Shown piece by piece: positions 32,366 to 40,590 of a stretch of 64,000 nt of DNA. The DNA lies in the NCBI RefSeq assembly GCF_000974445.1, contig NZ_BBOJ01000005.1, positions 1-64,000 on the forward strand, in the 5' to 3' direction. Under the pieces are notes generated by a model. It saw nothing but the letters and a program-made list of their open reading frames with translations. It searched no databases and was not told the origin of the DNA. The stretch is from Lentzea aerocolonigenes (GTDB lineage Bacteria; Actinomycetota; Actinomycetes; Mycobacteriales; Pseudonocardiaceae). Each line of letters opens with the position of its first letter. Within the stretch, counting starts at the first letter, position 1. The translations under genes were made by a program, and so were the position numbers.

Positions 32366-35300
32366 GTGAAGAACTGGAGACGCCGCACCGGAACGGTCTT
32401 GCTGACCGCGGTGCTGGGCACTGCCGGGTTCGGCTTCGCCGCCACCCCTGCAAACGCGCAGAACGCTCCGCAGCAGGAAAAGCCGGCTGCGGACAAGCAG
32501 CTCGACAAGACCGACCGCGAGCTCGTCGACGAGGCCGCCCGCCAGGGCAAGCCGACCGTCGACCTGCTCGTCGCGGCCGAGAAGGGCAAGACCGACGCCG
32601 CGGTCAACGACCTGAAGGCGCTCGGCGCCACGGTCCAGAAGACCGAGAAGGACGTCGACTACGTCAAGGTCACCATCCCGCGCGACAAGGCGGAGAAGGC
32701 GGCCAAGCTGGCCTCGGTCAACACCGTTGACGTGGACGGGCTGATCGCGCTCGACGACCCGCGCCCGCAGGGCATGGAGCAGCCGGCGCCGCAGAACGCG
32801 CCGGACGCGAAGACGCCGCGCACCAACCCGTACATGCCGACGCAGGACACGCAGGCGGCGCAGTTCGCCGTCGCGCACCCGCAGTGGGACGGCCGCGGCA
32901 CCACGATCGCCGTGATCGACTCCGGCATCGACCTGGACACCCCGGCCCTGCAGAAGACCAGCACCGGCGAGCGCAAGATCGTCGACTGGTACAACGCGAA
33001 CGCCACGAACTCCGGCGACGGCACCTGGGTCACCATGACCAAGACGGGCGTCACCGGCAAGTTCACCAACGGTGGCCGCGAGTGGACCGCGCCGGCGACG
33101 GGTGGCCCCTACTCGTTCGGTCTCTTCAAGGAGACCGCGGGCGACCTCGGCACCGCGGCGTCCGAGACCGGCGGTGACATCAACCGCGACGGTGACAAGC
33201 TCGACTCGTTCGGTGTCCTCCAGGACATCACGACGAAGGAAGTCTTCGTCGACGTCGACGGTGACGGCGACTTCACCAACAACAAGCGGATGCTCGACTA
33301 CAAGGTCAAGCAGGACGTCGGCTTCTTCGGCACCGACAACCCCGCCACCCCCGTCGCGGAGCGCATGGCGTTCGTCGTGCAGACGGACCGCTCGATCTAC
33401 GACAACCAGGGCACGCCGTACGTGAACCTGGGCATGGCGGCCGCCGCGCACGGCACGCACGTCGCCGGCATCACCGCCGCCCACAAGCTGTTCGACGGCA
33501 AGGCCGCCGGTGCCGCGCCGGGCGCGAAGCTGATGGCGGTCAAGGCCTGCCTCTCCACGCCGTCCTGCACGAGCTCCGGTCTGATCGACGGTGTCCTCTA
33601 CGCCGCGCGCAACGGCGCCGACGTCGTGAACATCTCCATCGGTGGCCTCCCGGCGCTCAACGACGGCAACAACGCCCGCGCCGAGCTCTACAACCGCACG
33701 ATCAACGAGTACAACGTCCAGATCTTCATCTCGGCGGGCAACTCGGGTGCGGGCGCCAACACCGTCGGTGACCCGTCGGTCGCCACGGACGCGGTGAGCG
33801 TCGGTTCGTACATCACCAGCGCGACCTGGCTCTCCAACTACGGCTCGAAGACCGCGCAGAAGCAGAACCTGCACGGCTTCTCGTCGCGCGGCCCGGCCGA
33901 GGACGGCGGCTTCAAGCCGAACATCGTCGCGCCCGGTTCGGCGATCTCCACCACGCCGCGCTGGCAGCCGGGTGGCCCGGTGGCGGGCACCTACGCCCTT
34001 CCGCCCGGCTACTCGATGTTCAACGGCACCTCGATGGCCGCCCCGCAGGCGACCGGTGCCGCCGCGCTGCTCGTGAGCGCCTACAAGGCCGAGCACAACG
34101 GCGAGAAGCCGACCAGCGCCGAGCTGCGTTACGCGATCCAGCGCAGCGCGAACTACGTGAGCACCCTGGGTGCCTACGAGCAGGGCGCGGGTCTGTTCAA
34201 CACCAACGCCGCCTGGTCGCTGCTCGACAAGCACGGCGTGCCGAACAAGGTCACCACCTCGGTTCCGGTCAACACCGTCCTCAGTGGACTGCTGGCCACC
34301 CCGAACGTCGGTGTCGGCATCCACGACCGTGAAGGCGTGACCGCGGGCCAGGAGTACACCCGCACCTACACGCTGACCCGCACCACCGGTCACGACCACG
34401 ACGAGGTCTGGAACGTGTCGTGGAAGGGCAACGACGGCACCTTCAAGGCCGCCAAGACCGTGACCCTGCCGTTCAACAAGCCGGTCCAGTTCCCGGTGAA
34501 GATCAAGGCAGCGTCCGCGGGTGCGCACAGCGCCGTTCTGCAGCTCGACGACGTCGAGACGCCCGGTGTCGACGTGCAGACCCTGAACGCGGTGTTCGCG
34601 GCGGAGAACTTCAACACCGCCAACAAGTTCTCGGTCACGAAGTCCGGCACGATCGCGCGCAACCAGTCGACCAGCCTCTTCGTGAACGTGCCGAAGGGCA
34701 CGACCGCGCTGAAGATCGACATGAACGCCGGTGGCGCCGAGGCCGGCAAGGGCCAGGTCCGCTTCCTGCGCTTCACCCCGCAGGGTGTTCCGCTCGACGT
34801 GACCAGCTCGACCAACTGCTACAACCCGGACGCGGGTGCCGGCTGCTCCGGTGGCACGCCCACCAGCCGCACGGTGACCAGCCCGATGGCCGGTGTGTGG
34901 GAGATCGTGGTCGAGGCGCGCCGCACCTCCGACGCCGACTCGGCGCCGTACTCGGTGACCGCGTCCGTGCTCGGCACGGCGATCAGCCCGAACCCGGACG
35001 TCATCGCGTCCGCGGCCGCCGGCGTGCCGGTCAACCGCAGCTACCAGGTCACGAACACGCAGGCCGCGTTCAACGGCCGGCTCGTGGCGGGTGCCGTCGG
35101 CAGTGCCAAGACGGGCCGTGAGTCGATCGCGGACGGCGAGACCAAGCTCTACGAGATCGACGTGAAGGCCGGTGCGACGCAGCTGGTCGCCACGATCGGC
35201 AACCCGTCCGACGGTGGCGCCGACCTCGACCTGTTCGTGCTCAACTGCACGTCGGGCACCTGCGTGGTCGCCGGTCAGTCCGCTGACGGTGACTCGGAGG

Positions 35301-35605
35301 AGTCGGTGACGGTCAACAACCCGGCCGCCGGCAAGTGGGTCGTCCAGGTCGACGGCTACGCGGTGCCCGCGGGCACCACGCAGTACGACTACATCGACGT
35401 GTTCACCTCGGCCGGTCTCGGCACGCTGGCCGTGACCGACACCAACGCCGACCGGGCCGCCGGTGCGTCCTGGACGGTGCCGGGTGTCATCACCCCGCTC
35501 GCCCAGCCCGCCGCCGGCCGCGTGCTGCGCGGTGTGCTCGAGGTGCGCACGGCGGACGAGAACGTCGTCGGCAACGGCGCCGTGATCGTCCAGACCGTCA
35601 GCTAG
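32366..35605 (+). CDS. Large secreted S8 (subtilisin-like) serine protease
   Basis: The 1079-residue preproprotein has a signal peptide (WRRRTGTVLLTAVLGTAGF ... ANA), an I9-like propeptide (about residues 50-125), and a subtilase domain with Asp in AVIDSGIDLD, His in AHGTHVAG and Ser in NGTSMAAP. An insertion of over 150 residues separates the Asp and His, and long beta-rich C-terminal domains follow. The last 130 residues resemble bacterial pre-peptidase C-terminal domains (GGADLDLFVLNCT). GTG 32366 directly precedes the signal peptide, with AAGGG about 11 nt upstream. The gene faces a lipoprotein resembling its own propeptide. Confidence 0.92.
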   Translation: MKNWRRRTGTVLLTAVLGTAGFGFAATPANAQNAPQQEKPAADKQLDKTDRELVDEAARQGKPTVDLLVAAEKGKTDAAVNDLKALGATVQKTEKDVDYVKVTIPRDKAEKAAKLASVNTVDVDGLIALDDPRPQGMEQPAPQNAPDAKTPRTNPYMPTQDTQAAQFAVAHPQWDGRGTTIAVIDSGIDLDTPALQKTSTGERKIVDWYNANATNSGDGTWVTMTKTGVTGKFTNGGREWTAPATGGPYSFGLFKETAGDLGTAASETGGDINRDGDKLDSFGVLQDITTKEVFVDVDGDGDFTNNKRMLDYKVKQDVGFFGTDNPATPVAERMAFVVQTDRSIYDNQGTPYVNLGMAAAAHGTHVAGITAAHKLFDGKAAGAAPGAKLMAVKACLSTPSCTSSGLIDGVLYAARNGADVVNISIGGLPALNDGNNARAELYNRTINEYNVQIFISAGNSGAGANTVGDPSVATDAVSVGSYITSATWLSNYGSKTAQKQNLHGFSSRGPAEDGGFKPNIVAPGSAISTTPRWQPGGPVAGTYALPPGYSMFNGTSMAAPQATGAAALLVSAYKAEHNGEKPTSAELRYAIQRSANYVSTLGAYEQGAGLFNTNAAWSLLDKHGVPNKVTTSVPVNTVLSGLLATPNVGVGIHDREGVTAGQEYTRTYTLTRTTGHDHDEVWNVSWKGNDGTFKAAKTVTLPFNKPVQFPVKIKAASAGAHSAVLQLDDVETPGVDVQTLNAVFAAENFNTANKFSVTKSGTIARNQSTSLFVNVPKGTTALKIDMNAGGAEAGKGQVRFLRFTPQGVPLDVTSSTNCYNPDAGAGCSGGTPTSRTVTSPMAGVWEIVVEARRTSDADSAPYSVTASVLGTAISPNPDVIASAAAGVPVNRSYQVTNTQAAFNGRLVAGAVGSAKTGRESIADGETKLYEIDVKAGATQLVATIGNPSDGGADLDLFVLNCTSGTCVVAGQSADGDSEESVTVNNPAAGKWVVQVDGYAVPAGTTQYDYIDVFTSAGLGTLAVTDTNADRAAGASWTVPGVITPLAQPAAGRVLRGVLEVRTADENVVGNGAVIVQTVS

Positions 35606-35622
35606 TCCCCGGGAACACGCGG

Positions 35623-35655
35623 AAAGCCCCAGGATTCACGAGATCCTGGGGCTTT
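35623..35655. terminator. Bidirectional terminator between subtilase and lipoprotein genes
   Basis: A perfect 13-bp stem (35623-35635 with 35643-35655), 7-nt loop, AAA on the left side and TTT on the right. It abuts the lipoprotein stop codon at 35656, so it serves both convergent genes. Confidence 0.9.
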
Positions 35656-36027
35656 CTACGGTTCAGGGAGCTTGTTGCCCAGCGGTTCGTCCAGATCCAC
35701 TTTGGACACACCGGTGATGAGGTACGCGTCTTCCACCTTGTCCACCGGCATCTCGGCCCGCAGGTAGCCGATTCTGGGATCGCGCGACTCGACGGTCGCG
35801 CCCAGCTTCCTCAGTGCCTGCTCGACCTCCCCGTCACGTCCCGGCTGCACGGAGATCATCAGTGGCACGGTGAGGTAGCCGTCGCGTTTCGCCTGCTCGA
35901 GCCGGGTCTTGTCCGGCTTTGCTGATGACACGGTCGGGGCCTCCGCGTACGTCACGGCTGGAGACCCGTTCGTACCACAGCTTCCGAGTGCCAGCGCGCA
36001 GAACGCGACGGCGAGCGGTCTTCTCAT
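35656..36027 (-). CDS. Lipoprotein resembling the propeptide of the adjacent subtilase
   Basis: The 123-residue protein has a lipoprotein signal peptide with lipobox LGSC (Cys17). Its mature part (GYLTVPLMIS ... VSKVDLD) aligns without gaps to the propeptide of the convergent subtilase: 21 identities over 64 residues by hand count, including LGATV and P.DK.E. Free-standing I9-type propeptides can act as protease inhibitors or folding chaperones, so this may be a surface-anchored partner for that protease. It follows the MFS gene by 4 bp in the same direction. No Shine-Dalgarno sequence is evident. Confidence 0.75.
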   Translation of the reverse strand: MRRPLAVAFCALALGSCGTNGSPAVTYAEAPTVSSAKPDKTRLEQAKRDGYLTVPLMISVQPGRDGEVEQALRKLGATVESRDPRIGYLRAEMPVDKVEDAYLITGVSKVDLDEPLGNKLPEP

Positions 36028-36031
36028 GTGG

Positions 36032-37378
36032 CTAGGACGGAGCGGGCTCCGTGAGGGGTTGCATCTTCGTTTCCGGGACCACGAGCATCAGCACGACCAC
36101 GCCGCCCACCACCACGACACCGATCACCGCGAACGTGAGCGGCAGGCCGAGAACCGGCCAGAGGATCGCGCCGAACAGCACCGGAACGAACCCGGCCCCG
36201 ATCCGGCTGATCGTCGACGCCCAGCCGAAACCGCTGGCCCGCAGGTGCGTCGGGTACAGCTCCGGCGCGAGCGCGTACAGCGCCGGGATCGCGATCTGGA
36301 TGAGCGCCCCGTAGAGCGTGATCCACGCCTTCGCGGCCGTGTCCACGTTGATCTGCACCGCGAACATGACCAGGGCCACCGACGCGAGCGGCGCCGTCAC
36401 CGCGATGACCCACTTGCGCCCGAACACGTCCACGAGCCACGCGCTGATCAGCGCGGCGACCACGCCGACCGCCACGGTGCCCGTCGTGACCATGAACGCC
36501 GCGTACGTCCCGTACCCCTGCGCCTTGAGGATGCTCGGCAGCCACGTGACGGCGCCGTAGTACAGCAGGAAGACGGCGAGGAACATCAGCCACATCGCGC
36601 CGGTGCGCCGCGGGTCGAACCGCCAGATCTCCTTGAGCTGCGAGAACATCGTCCTGGGGGAGAGGCGCTGGAGTTGGCCGGGGTCGGGAAGCCGCCAGTC
36701 CTCCTTCGGCGCTCCGGTCTTGGCCAGCAGGTCGTCGATGACCTTCTTGGCCTCCTCGGGGCGGCCCTTGGCGACCAGGAACATCGGCGACTCGGGAACG
36801 CCGCGCCGGATCCAGAACAGCAGGAGCGCGGGCAGCACCATCGTGAGCATCAGCAGCCGCCAGCTGCCCAGGCCGGCGAGGAAGGCCGCGGTGAGCCCGC
36901 ACAGCGTCGCACCGAGCGGCCAGAACCCGTCCATGGCCGCCAGCACCCTGCCCCTGACCTTCGCGGGCGTGAACTCGCCGACCAGCGCGAAGTCCACCGG
37001 GATGCACCCGCCGAGCCCGACCCCCGCGAGGAACCGGAACACGCAGAACGTCACGAAGTCCTGCGACGCCGCGCCCGCCACCGTGAACAGCGAGAACATC
37101 AGGATCGTGAGGCTGAACGCCTTCTTGCGCCCGATGGTGTCCGCGATCGCACCCCACGTGAACGCGCCGATCGCCATCCCGATGAGGTTGGCGGTGCCGA
37201 CCCACCCGCGTTCGCCGAGGCTGAGGCCCCACTCGGCGCTGACCAGCGGGATCAGGAAGGCGTTGAGCGTGACGTCCCAGGCGTCGAACAGGAACCCGAG
37301 CCCGCCGATGATGAAGATCGTCCCCTGCGCCCGCCACCGCCACGGCAGGCTCTGCACGACCTGGTCCCCGGTCCTCAT
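36032..37378 (-). CDS. Major facilitator superfamily transporter
   Basis: The 448-residue protein has twelve hydrophobic segments and the MFS signature between helices 2 and 3 (GAIADTIGRKK), with a matching second-half motif (SAWLVDVFGRKWV) and PELYPTHLRASGFG. It belongs among the sugar/organic-acid/aromatic-acid proton symporters. The substrate cannot be assigned. CACACT lies 6 nt before ATG 37378. The lipoprotein gene follows immediately, and the MscS gene ends 22 bp upstream, so the three may be co-transcribed. Confidence 0.88.
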   Translation of the reverse strand: MRTGDQVVQSLPWRWRAQGTIFIIGGLGFLFDAWDVTLNAFLIPLVSAEWGLSLGERGWVGTANLIGMAIGAFTWGAIADTIGRKKAFSLTILMFSLFTVAGAASQDFVTFCVFRFLAGVGLGGCIPVDFALVGEFTPAKVRGRVLAAMDGFWPLGATLCGLTAAFLAGLGSWRLLMLTMVLPALLLFWIRRGVPESPMFLVAKGRPEEAKKVIDDLLAKTGAPKEDWRLPDPGQLQRLSPRTMFSQLKEIWRFDPRRTGAMWLMFLAVFLLYYGAVTWLPSILKAQGYGTYAAFMVTTGTVAVGVVAALISAWLVDVFGRKWVIAVTAPLASVALVMFAVQINVDTAAKAWITLYGALIQIAIPALYALAPELYPTHLRASGFGWASTISRIGAGFVPVLFGAILWPVLGLPLTFAVIGVVVVGGVVVLMLVVPETKMQPLTEPAPS

Positions 37379-37400
37379 GCGCCCAGTGTGGGGCAACGCG

Positions 37401-38585
37401 CTACTGCCTGGGTCCCGCAAACGCTTGCTCCCGCAACGCCCCGTCCGCGCTCTCCCCGAACACCCGAGCGTCCGTGTGCTGGTCACCGGCGGGCTGCTGC
37501 CGTGCGGCCCGCGTGACGGTCCGCGTCCGCACCTGCGGCAACGCGCCGTCGTGGTACCGCTGCACCCAGTCGACCAGGTGCTCGCGGGTGAGGCACCGCA
37601 GGTCCCACAACTTCCCGGCGTCGGCCGCGCTCACCAGCGCCCTGAGGCGCACGAACCCCTGGGTCGCGGCCGTCACCTGCAACACGGACACCCGCCCGTC
37701 CCACAGGTCGCTGCCCTCCAGCATGGACCGCATCTCCTGCCGCATCGGCTCGACCGGCACCGTCCAGTCCAGGTCCAGCTCGACGGTCCCGAGCAGCGCG
37801 GACTGCGTGCGCGTCCAGTTCTCGAACGGCGTCTTGAGGAAGTAGGAGGTCGGCAACACGAGCCGCCGGTCGTCCCACAGGTGCAGCACCACGTACGTCA
37901 GCGTGATGTCCTCGACCCGCCCCCACTCGCCTTCGACCACGACGACGTCGTCGAGCCGCACGGCGTCGCTGAACGCGATCTGCATCCCCGAGATCACGTT
38001 GCCCAGCAACGACTGCGCCGCCAACGCCGCCACCGCACCGATCACAGCCGCACTGGCCAGTACGGTCGACCCGACGGCCCGGGCCCCGGGAAAGGTCATC
38101 AGGATGGCCCCGACCGCCAGCACGCCGATGACCACCAGCGCCAGCCGCCGCACGAGCGTGACCTGCGTGTGCACGCGCCGCGCGTGCCGGTTGTCCGTGA
38201 CGTCCGTGCGAATCCGCGACAGCGAGAGGTCCACGAGCGTGCTGATGAGGGCCGACAGCAGCCACGCACCGGCCAGGATCAACGCGATGCCCAGCGCGTG
38301 CAGGGTGACCGGGGCGTCGACCGGGTAGGCGCTCAGGCTTGCCTGGGCGGCCAGCAACGCTCCGAACACCTGGCCTGGCCGGTACATCTTCCCGCTGTGG
38401 GTGAAGCGGCGCACCAGCCGGTGGACCACCTCCACCGCGAGCAGTGCGAAGGCCACGGAACAGCCCATGACGACGAACAGCACGGTCCCTCCTTCCGGTA
38501 TCGGGACGGGGTACCCGGCGTCTGGGGACCGGAACACCATGAGCCGGGTCACGAAGAACAGCGTTGCGATCGGGGTTTGAGTCAC
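37401..38585 (-). CDS. MscS-family mechanosensitive channel
   Basis: The 394-residue protein has about four transmembrane helices and an MscS core: pore-lining helix rich in Gly/Ala (VIGAVAALAAQSLLGNVISG), then the beta domain IAFSDAVRLDDVVVVEGEWG and VEDITLTYVVLHLWDDRRLV. These channels release solutes on hypo-osmotic shock. GTG 38585 lies in the spacer of a 25-bp palindrome shared with the divergent cassette; ATG 38540 is an alternative start. Confidence 0.88.
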   Translation of the reverse strand: MTQTPIATLFFVTRLMVFRSPDAGYPVPIPEGGTVLFVVMGCSVAFALLAVEVVHRLVRRFTHSGKMYRPGQVFGALLAAQASLSAYPVDAPVTLHALGIALILAGAWLLSALISTLVDLSLSRIRTDVTDNRHARRVHTQVTLVRRLALVVIGVLAVGAILMTFPGARAVGSTVLASAAVIGAVAALAAQSLLGNVISGMQIAFSDAVRLDDVVVVEGEWGRVEDITLTYVVLHLWDDRRLVLPTSYFLKTPFENWTRTQSALLGTVELDLDWTVPVEPMRQEMRSMLEGSDLWDGRVSVLQVTAATQGFVRLRALVSAADAGKLWDLRCLTREHLVDWVQRYHDGALPQVRTRTVTRAARQQPAGDQHTDARVFGESADGALREQAFAGPRQ

Positions 38586-38598
38586 TTAGACTCAAACC
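38574..38598. promoter_or_regulatory. Divergent-promoter palindrome before the pseudokinase cassette
   Basis: GGTTTGAGT (38574-38582) and ACTCAAACC (38590-38598) are perfect 9-bp inverted arms with a 7-nt spacer. The right arm ends at the ATG (38599) and contains most of a TAGACT -10 candidate (38587-38592). A regulator binding here would control the cassette, and probably also the MscS gene. The NrtR-like protein of the cassette is an obvious but unproven candidate. Confidence 0.65.
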
Positions 38599-39606
38599 AT
38601 GCTCACGACAGCCGAGGCCCTGGAACTGGTGGAACGCGCCGCGTCAGCCGAAGCGCTCTTCGGTCCGCGCACCACCGATCCGGCCAGGCGCAAGCAGGTG
38701 CGACGCCGGTACCACGCCCTGGCCTCGGTGCTGCACCCCGACGTGGTCGGACCGCGCGACACGAGGGCGCACGCGGCGTCGGCCGAGCTGACCCGCCTGC
38801 ACCACGAGTGGGTGCACGGCGCGGTCGTCGAGTTGAGGACGAAGACCGGCGTGTACCGCATCGGGGAGCCGTTCGCGGTCGGCAGCATCGCCAACCTGTA
38901 CGAGGCGGACGGTCCGCACGTGGTCAAGGTGGTGCGCAACCCGGCCCTGAACCCGTTGCTGCACGGTGAATGGCTGGCGCTGAGGGCGTTGGAGTCCTTC
39001 ACGGACCGGAACCAGTGGCTGCGCCCGTTCTACCCGCGGCTGCTCGACACGTCGGGCGACGTCGCCAAGGGCTCACGCGCCTTCACGGTGCTCGAACCCC
39101 TGCTGGACGGCTTCGTGACGCTCGCGGACGTCCGGCGCGCGTTCCCGGACGGGCTGGACGGCCGGGACTACGCGTGGATGCACCGCAGGCTGCTCAAAGC
39201 GCTGGCCGGCGCGCACCAGATCGGGCTGGTGCACGGGGCTGTGACCGCCGAGAACGTCATGGTGCACCCGGAACAGCACGGCATCGTCCTGGCCGGCTGG
39301 TCGTTCGCCGTCGAGGAGGGACAACGGCTCCTCGCGACGAGCCGCACCATCTCCTACCCACCGGAAGTCGTTGCGCGGCAGCCGGTCACGGCCGCGACGG
39401 ACGTCCACATGGCACACACGCTGATGCTCGAACTCCTGGCGGAAAACGAACCTCGCCAGCGGGCCTTCGCTCGAGGGTGCCTGCAGGAAAACCCGCGGCG
39501 GCGGCCCGACGCCGTCGACCTGATCGAGGAGTACGACGACCTCCTCGAAGACCTCTACGGCGCACGGCGCTTCCGCCCGTTCGCCCTTCCCCAGACAGGA
39601 GAATGA
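38599..39606 (+). CDS. J-domain protein fused to a pseudokinase domain
   Basis: The 335-residue protein starts with a J-domain-like segment carrying HPD at residues 46-48 (YHALASVLHPD). A protein-kinase-like domain follows: beta-strand loop RIGEPFAVGSIANLYEA, possible Lys in VVKVV, then VHGAVTAENVM where active kinases have HRDLKPEN, and VLAGWS where DFG is expected. Catalytic Asp and the DFG Asp are missing, so it should bind but not phosphorylate. A J-domain implies recruitment of an Hsp70. Its stop lies just before the vWA gene, whose AGGAG is inside this gene's end. Confidence 0.82.
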   Translation: MLTTAEALELVERAASAEALFGPRTTDPARRKQVRRRYHALASVLHPDVVGPRDTRAHAASAELTRLHHEWVHGAVVELRTKTGVYRIGEPFAVGSIANLYEADGPHVVKVVRNPALNPLLHGEWLALRALESFTDRNQWLRPFYPRLLDTSGDVAKGSRAFTVLEPLLDGFVTLADVRRAFPDGLDGRDYAWMHRRLLKALAGAHQIGLVHGAVTAENVMVHPEQHGIVLAGWSFAVEEGQRLLATSRTISYPPEVVARQPVTAATDVHMAHTLMLELLAENEPRQRAFARGCLQENPRRRPDAVDLIEEYDDLLEDLYGARRFRPFALPQTGE

Positions 39607-39608
39607 CC

Positions 39609-40589
39609 ATGGGACACGGCAGGTGGGACGACAACGCCTACGCCGCGGCGAAGACCTTCCGCGCGGCCAAGGGCATCGCCGACTTCGGTTACACCGCCTC
39701 GATGAAGTCGACGCCCGCCGCGAGCTGGAAGGCCGCGCCGTCGCTGGATCCGCTGGGCGTGGGGTTCCGCGAGTGCCGCGACTCGCCCGACCACGCCGAC
39801 TCGACACCGATCGCGGTGCTGTTCGACGTGACCGGGTCGATGGGCGCGGTGCCGCGGATCATGCAGGGCAAGCTCGGCAAGTTGCACGGGTTGTTGCAGC
39901 GCAAGGGATATCTCGCCGACCCGCAGGTGATGTTCGGCGGCATCGGTGACGCCGACAGCGACCGCGTGCCGTTGCAGGTCGGGCAGTTCGAGTCGGACAA
40001 CCGCATGGACGAGCAGCTGCGCGACATCTTCCTCGAAGGCAACGGCGGCGGGCAGAAGAGCGAGTCGTACGAGCTGGCGGCGTACTTCATCGCACGGCAC
40101 GTCGTCACCGACGCCTGGCAGAAGCGCGGCCGCAAGGGCTACCTGTTCATCATCGGCGACGAGCTGAACAAGCCGCGGCTGGAGGCCAGGCACATCCGCC
40201 GCGTCATCGGTGACGAGGTCAACCAGGACATCGACCCGGTGTCGGTGTACCGCGAGCTCGCCCGCAAGTGGCACGTGTACTTCATCCTGCCGAACCAGTC
40301 GTCGTACTTCCACGACGACAGCATCGGTGAGCACTGGCGTTCGATCCTCGGGCAGAACTTCCTCAAGCTCGACGACCCCGGCGCGGTGTGCGAGCTGATC
40401 GCCGCGACCATCGGCGTCGAGGAGAGCGTCGTGGACCTTGATCAGGCACTGGTGGACCTCGCCGAGATCGGCTCGGTCGCCGAGAGCGAGGCCGTCGGCA
40501 AGGCTTTGGCCACGGTCGGCGCGCGCTCGCTGACGGCGTCGGGCGCCCCGCTGGGCATCGACGGCCCCGACGACGTGAGGCTGAGCTGA
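39609..40589 (+). CDS. von Willebrand factor A-like protein
   Basis: The 326-residue protein contains AVLFDVTGSMG, a vWA MIDAS motif (DxTGS form), then FGGIGDADSD and GGGQKSESYELAAYF, and a later LFIIGDE strand. vWA modules bind protein partners through a metal ion and often work with chaperones or ATPases. ATG 39609 has AGGAG 7 nt upstream; ATG 39603 would overlap the preceding gene by 4 bp. Second gene of a tight four-gene cassette. Confidence 0.82.
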   Translation: MGHGRWDDNAYAAAKTFRAAKGIADFGYTASMKSTPAASWKAAPSLDPLGVGFRECRDSPDHADSTPIAVLFDVTGSMGAVPRIMQGKLGKLHGLLQRKGYLADPQVMFGGIGDADSDRVPLQVGQFESDNRMDEQLRDIFLEGNGGGQKSESYELAAYFIARHVVTDAWQKRGRKGYLFIIGDELNKPRLEARHIRRVIGDEVNQDIDPVSVYRELARKWHVYFILPNQSSYFHDDSIGEHWRSILGQNFLKLDDPGAVCELIAATIGVEESVVDLDQALVDLAEIGSVAESEAVGKALATVGARSLTASGAPLGIDGPDDVRLS

Positions 40590-40590
40590 C

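Noticed and set aside
32096-34528. 810-codon open frame antisense to the subtilase
   Set aside because: Composition is repetitive Gly/Val/Arg and the opposite strand has a clear signal peptide and catalytic triad.
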